A stretch of 38,687 bases of DNA from Chlamydiota bacterium (GTDB lineage Bacteria > Chlamydiota > Chlamydiia > Chlamydiales > Parachlamydiaceae). The stretch covers positions 1 to 38,687 of the forward strand of contig JABDEI010000007.1 of the NCBI GenBank assembly GCA_013287145.1, given 5' to 3'. The translations under genes and the position numbers were made by a program. The notes beneath the pieces are model-generated. The model had not been told where the DNA came from. It did no database searches and worked only from the letters and a program-made list of their open reading frames with translations. Below are positions 38,464-38,687 of the stretch, piece after piece. Every line of letters begins with the position of its first letter. Positions within the stretch are counted from its first letter, which is position 1.

Positions 38464-38687
38464 TTATCCTTTATTTGGCTTACCCACTAAGCGGATTAAC
38501 TCTTCCAGGATATCAGGCATTTTGGCTTGATACGCTTCGGTGCGAGGCTTGACATTCAAATCGAGGCCGGGGATGAGTTGAACGCGGCATCTTCGAAAGG
38601 CTTCGCGGACAATGCGCTTAAATCGGTTTCTGTCATGGGCTTTACCGTAGCGTTTGGATACGGTGATACCCAGCCGAGTCCGCGAGC
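38464..38687 (-). CDS. rnpA: Ribonuclease P protein component, C-terminal part
   Basis: The frame runs off the right edge and ends at TAA 38464-38466, giving about 74 residues. RLGITVSKRYGKAHDRNRFK followed by RIVREAFRR is the RNP-motif signature (RNR box) by which RnpA binds RNase P RNA and pre-tRNA. The N-terminus is outside the window. It is followed nine bases later by the UvrD-family helicase gene. A longer tail (KMPDILEELIRLVGKPNKG) extends past the usual end of the domain. Confidence 0.93.
   Translation of the reverse strand, partial: SRTRLGITVSKRYGKAHDRNRFKRIVREAFRRCRVQLIPGLDLNVKPRTEAYQAKMPDILEELIRLVGKPNKG

Noticed and set aside
1-38687. tRNA or rRNA genes
   Set aside because: No T-loop (GGTTCGAANCC) with a matching acceptor stem and no rRNA-like block was seen on either strand by eye; a tRNAscan-SE run would settle it.

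Overview
The window most likely comes from an amoeba-associated chlamydia (order Parachlamydiales). The reasons are the mix of a reduced housekeeping set with many predicted host-directed proteins: ankyrin proteins, eukaryote-type kinases, two papain-fold protease candidates, a membrane protein with the bilobed hydrophobic segment of inclusion membrane (Inc) proteins, and a DsbH-like periplasmic thioredoxin. This is inferred from protein families; no rRNA or tRNA gene is visible to confirm it.

Layout. 1-2034: end of a HIT-family gene, repeat C, then decayed gene pieces around an intact ABM-domain membrane protein. 2060-2612: YciE/YciF-type ferritin-like gene and a terminator-like hairpin. 2647-12320: nine genes for glycan-type chemistry (DUF268, GT92-like, three different fucosyltransferase families, SAM methyltransferase, SGNH hydrolase, acetyl-CoA synthetase, DUF1796), each starting with a signal peptide or signal-like hydrophobic segment. 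12474-14086: repeats B, A and C around a short-chain dehydrogenase. 14087-14746: inorganic pyrophosphatase. 14757-20724: four tandem paralogous Ser/Thr kinases with HCD in place of HRD. 21119-22837: possible GT-B protein. 22894-26373: palindromic elements D, A and B between two ankyrin genes, one also carrying a predicted permuted cysteine-protease domain. 26480-29993: housekeeping genes (nitronate monooxygenase, 3-methyladenine glycosylase, CDP-alcohol phosphatidyltransferase, PfkB kinase). 30013-31646: second D element and a C58-like protease candidate. 31718-33403: AGCS transporter behind a lysine riboswitch and promoter. 33427-38687: DTW protein, DsbH-like thioredoxin, Inc-like protein, UvrD/Rep helicase and the end of rnpA.

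How the genes may work together. The 2647-12320 island reads as an exported glycan-modifying toolkit. Activated sugars, SAM, ATP and CoA are absent from the periplasm, so the natural inference is that these enzymes act in the host. The kinases, ankyrin proteins, protease candidates and Inc-like protein form a second host-directed set. Four families of short palindromic elements (A-D) and several 7-bp repeat arrays fill most of the long intergenic gaps, and one B copy seems to have removed the 5' end of an ankyrin gene.
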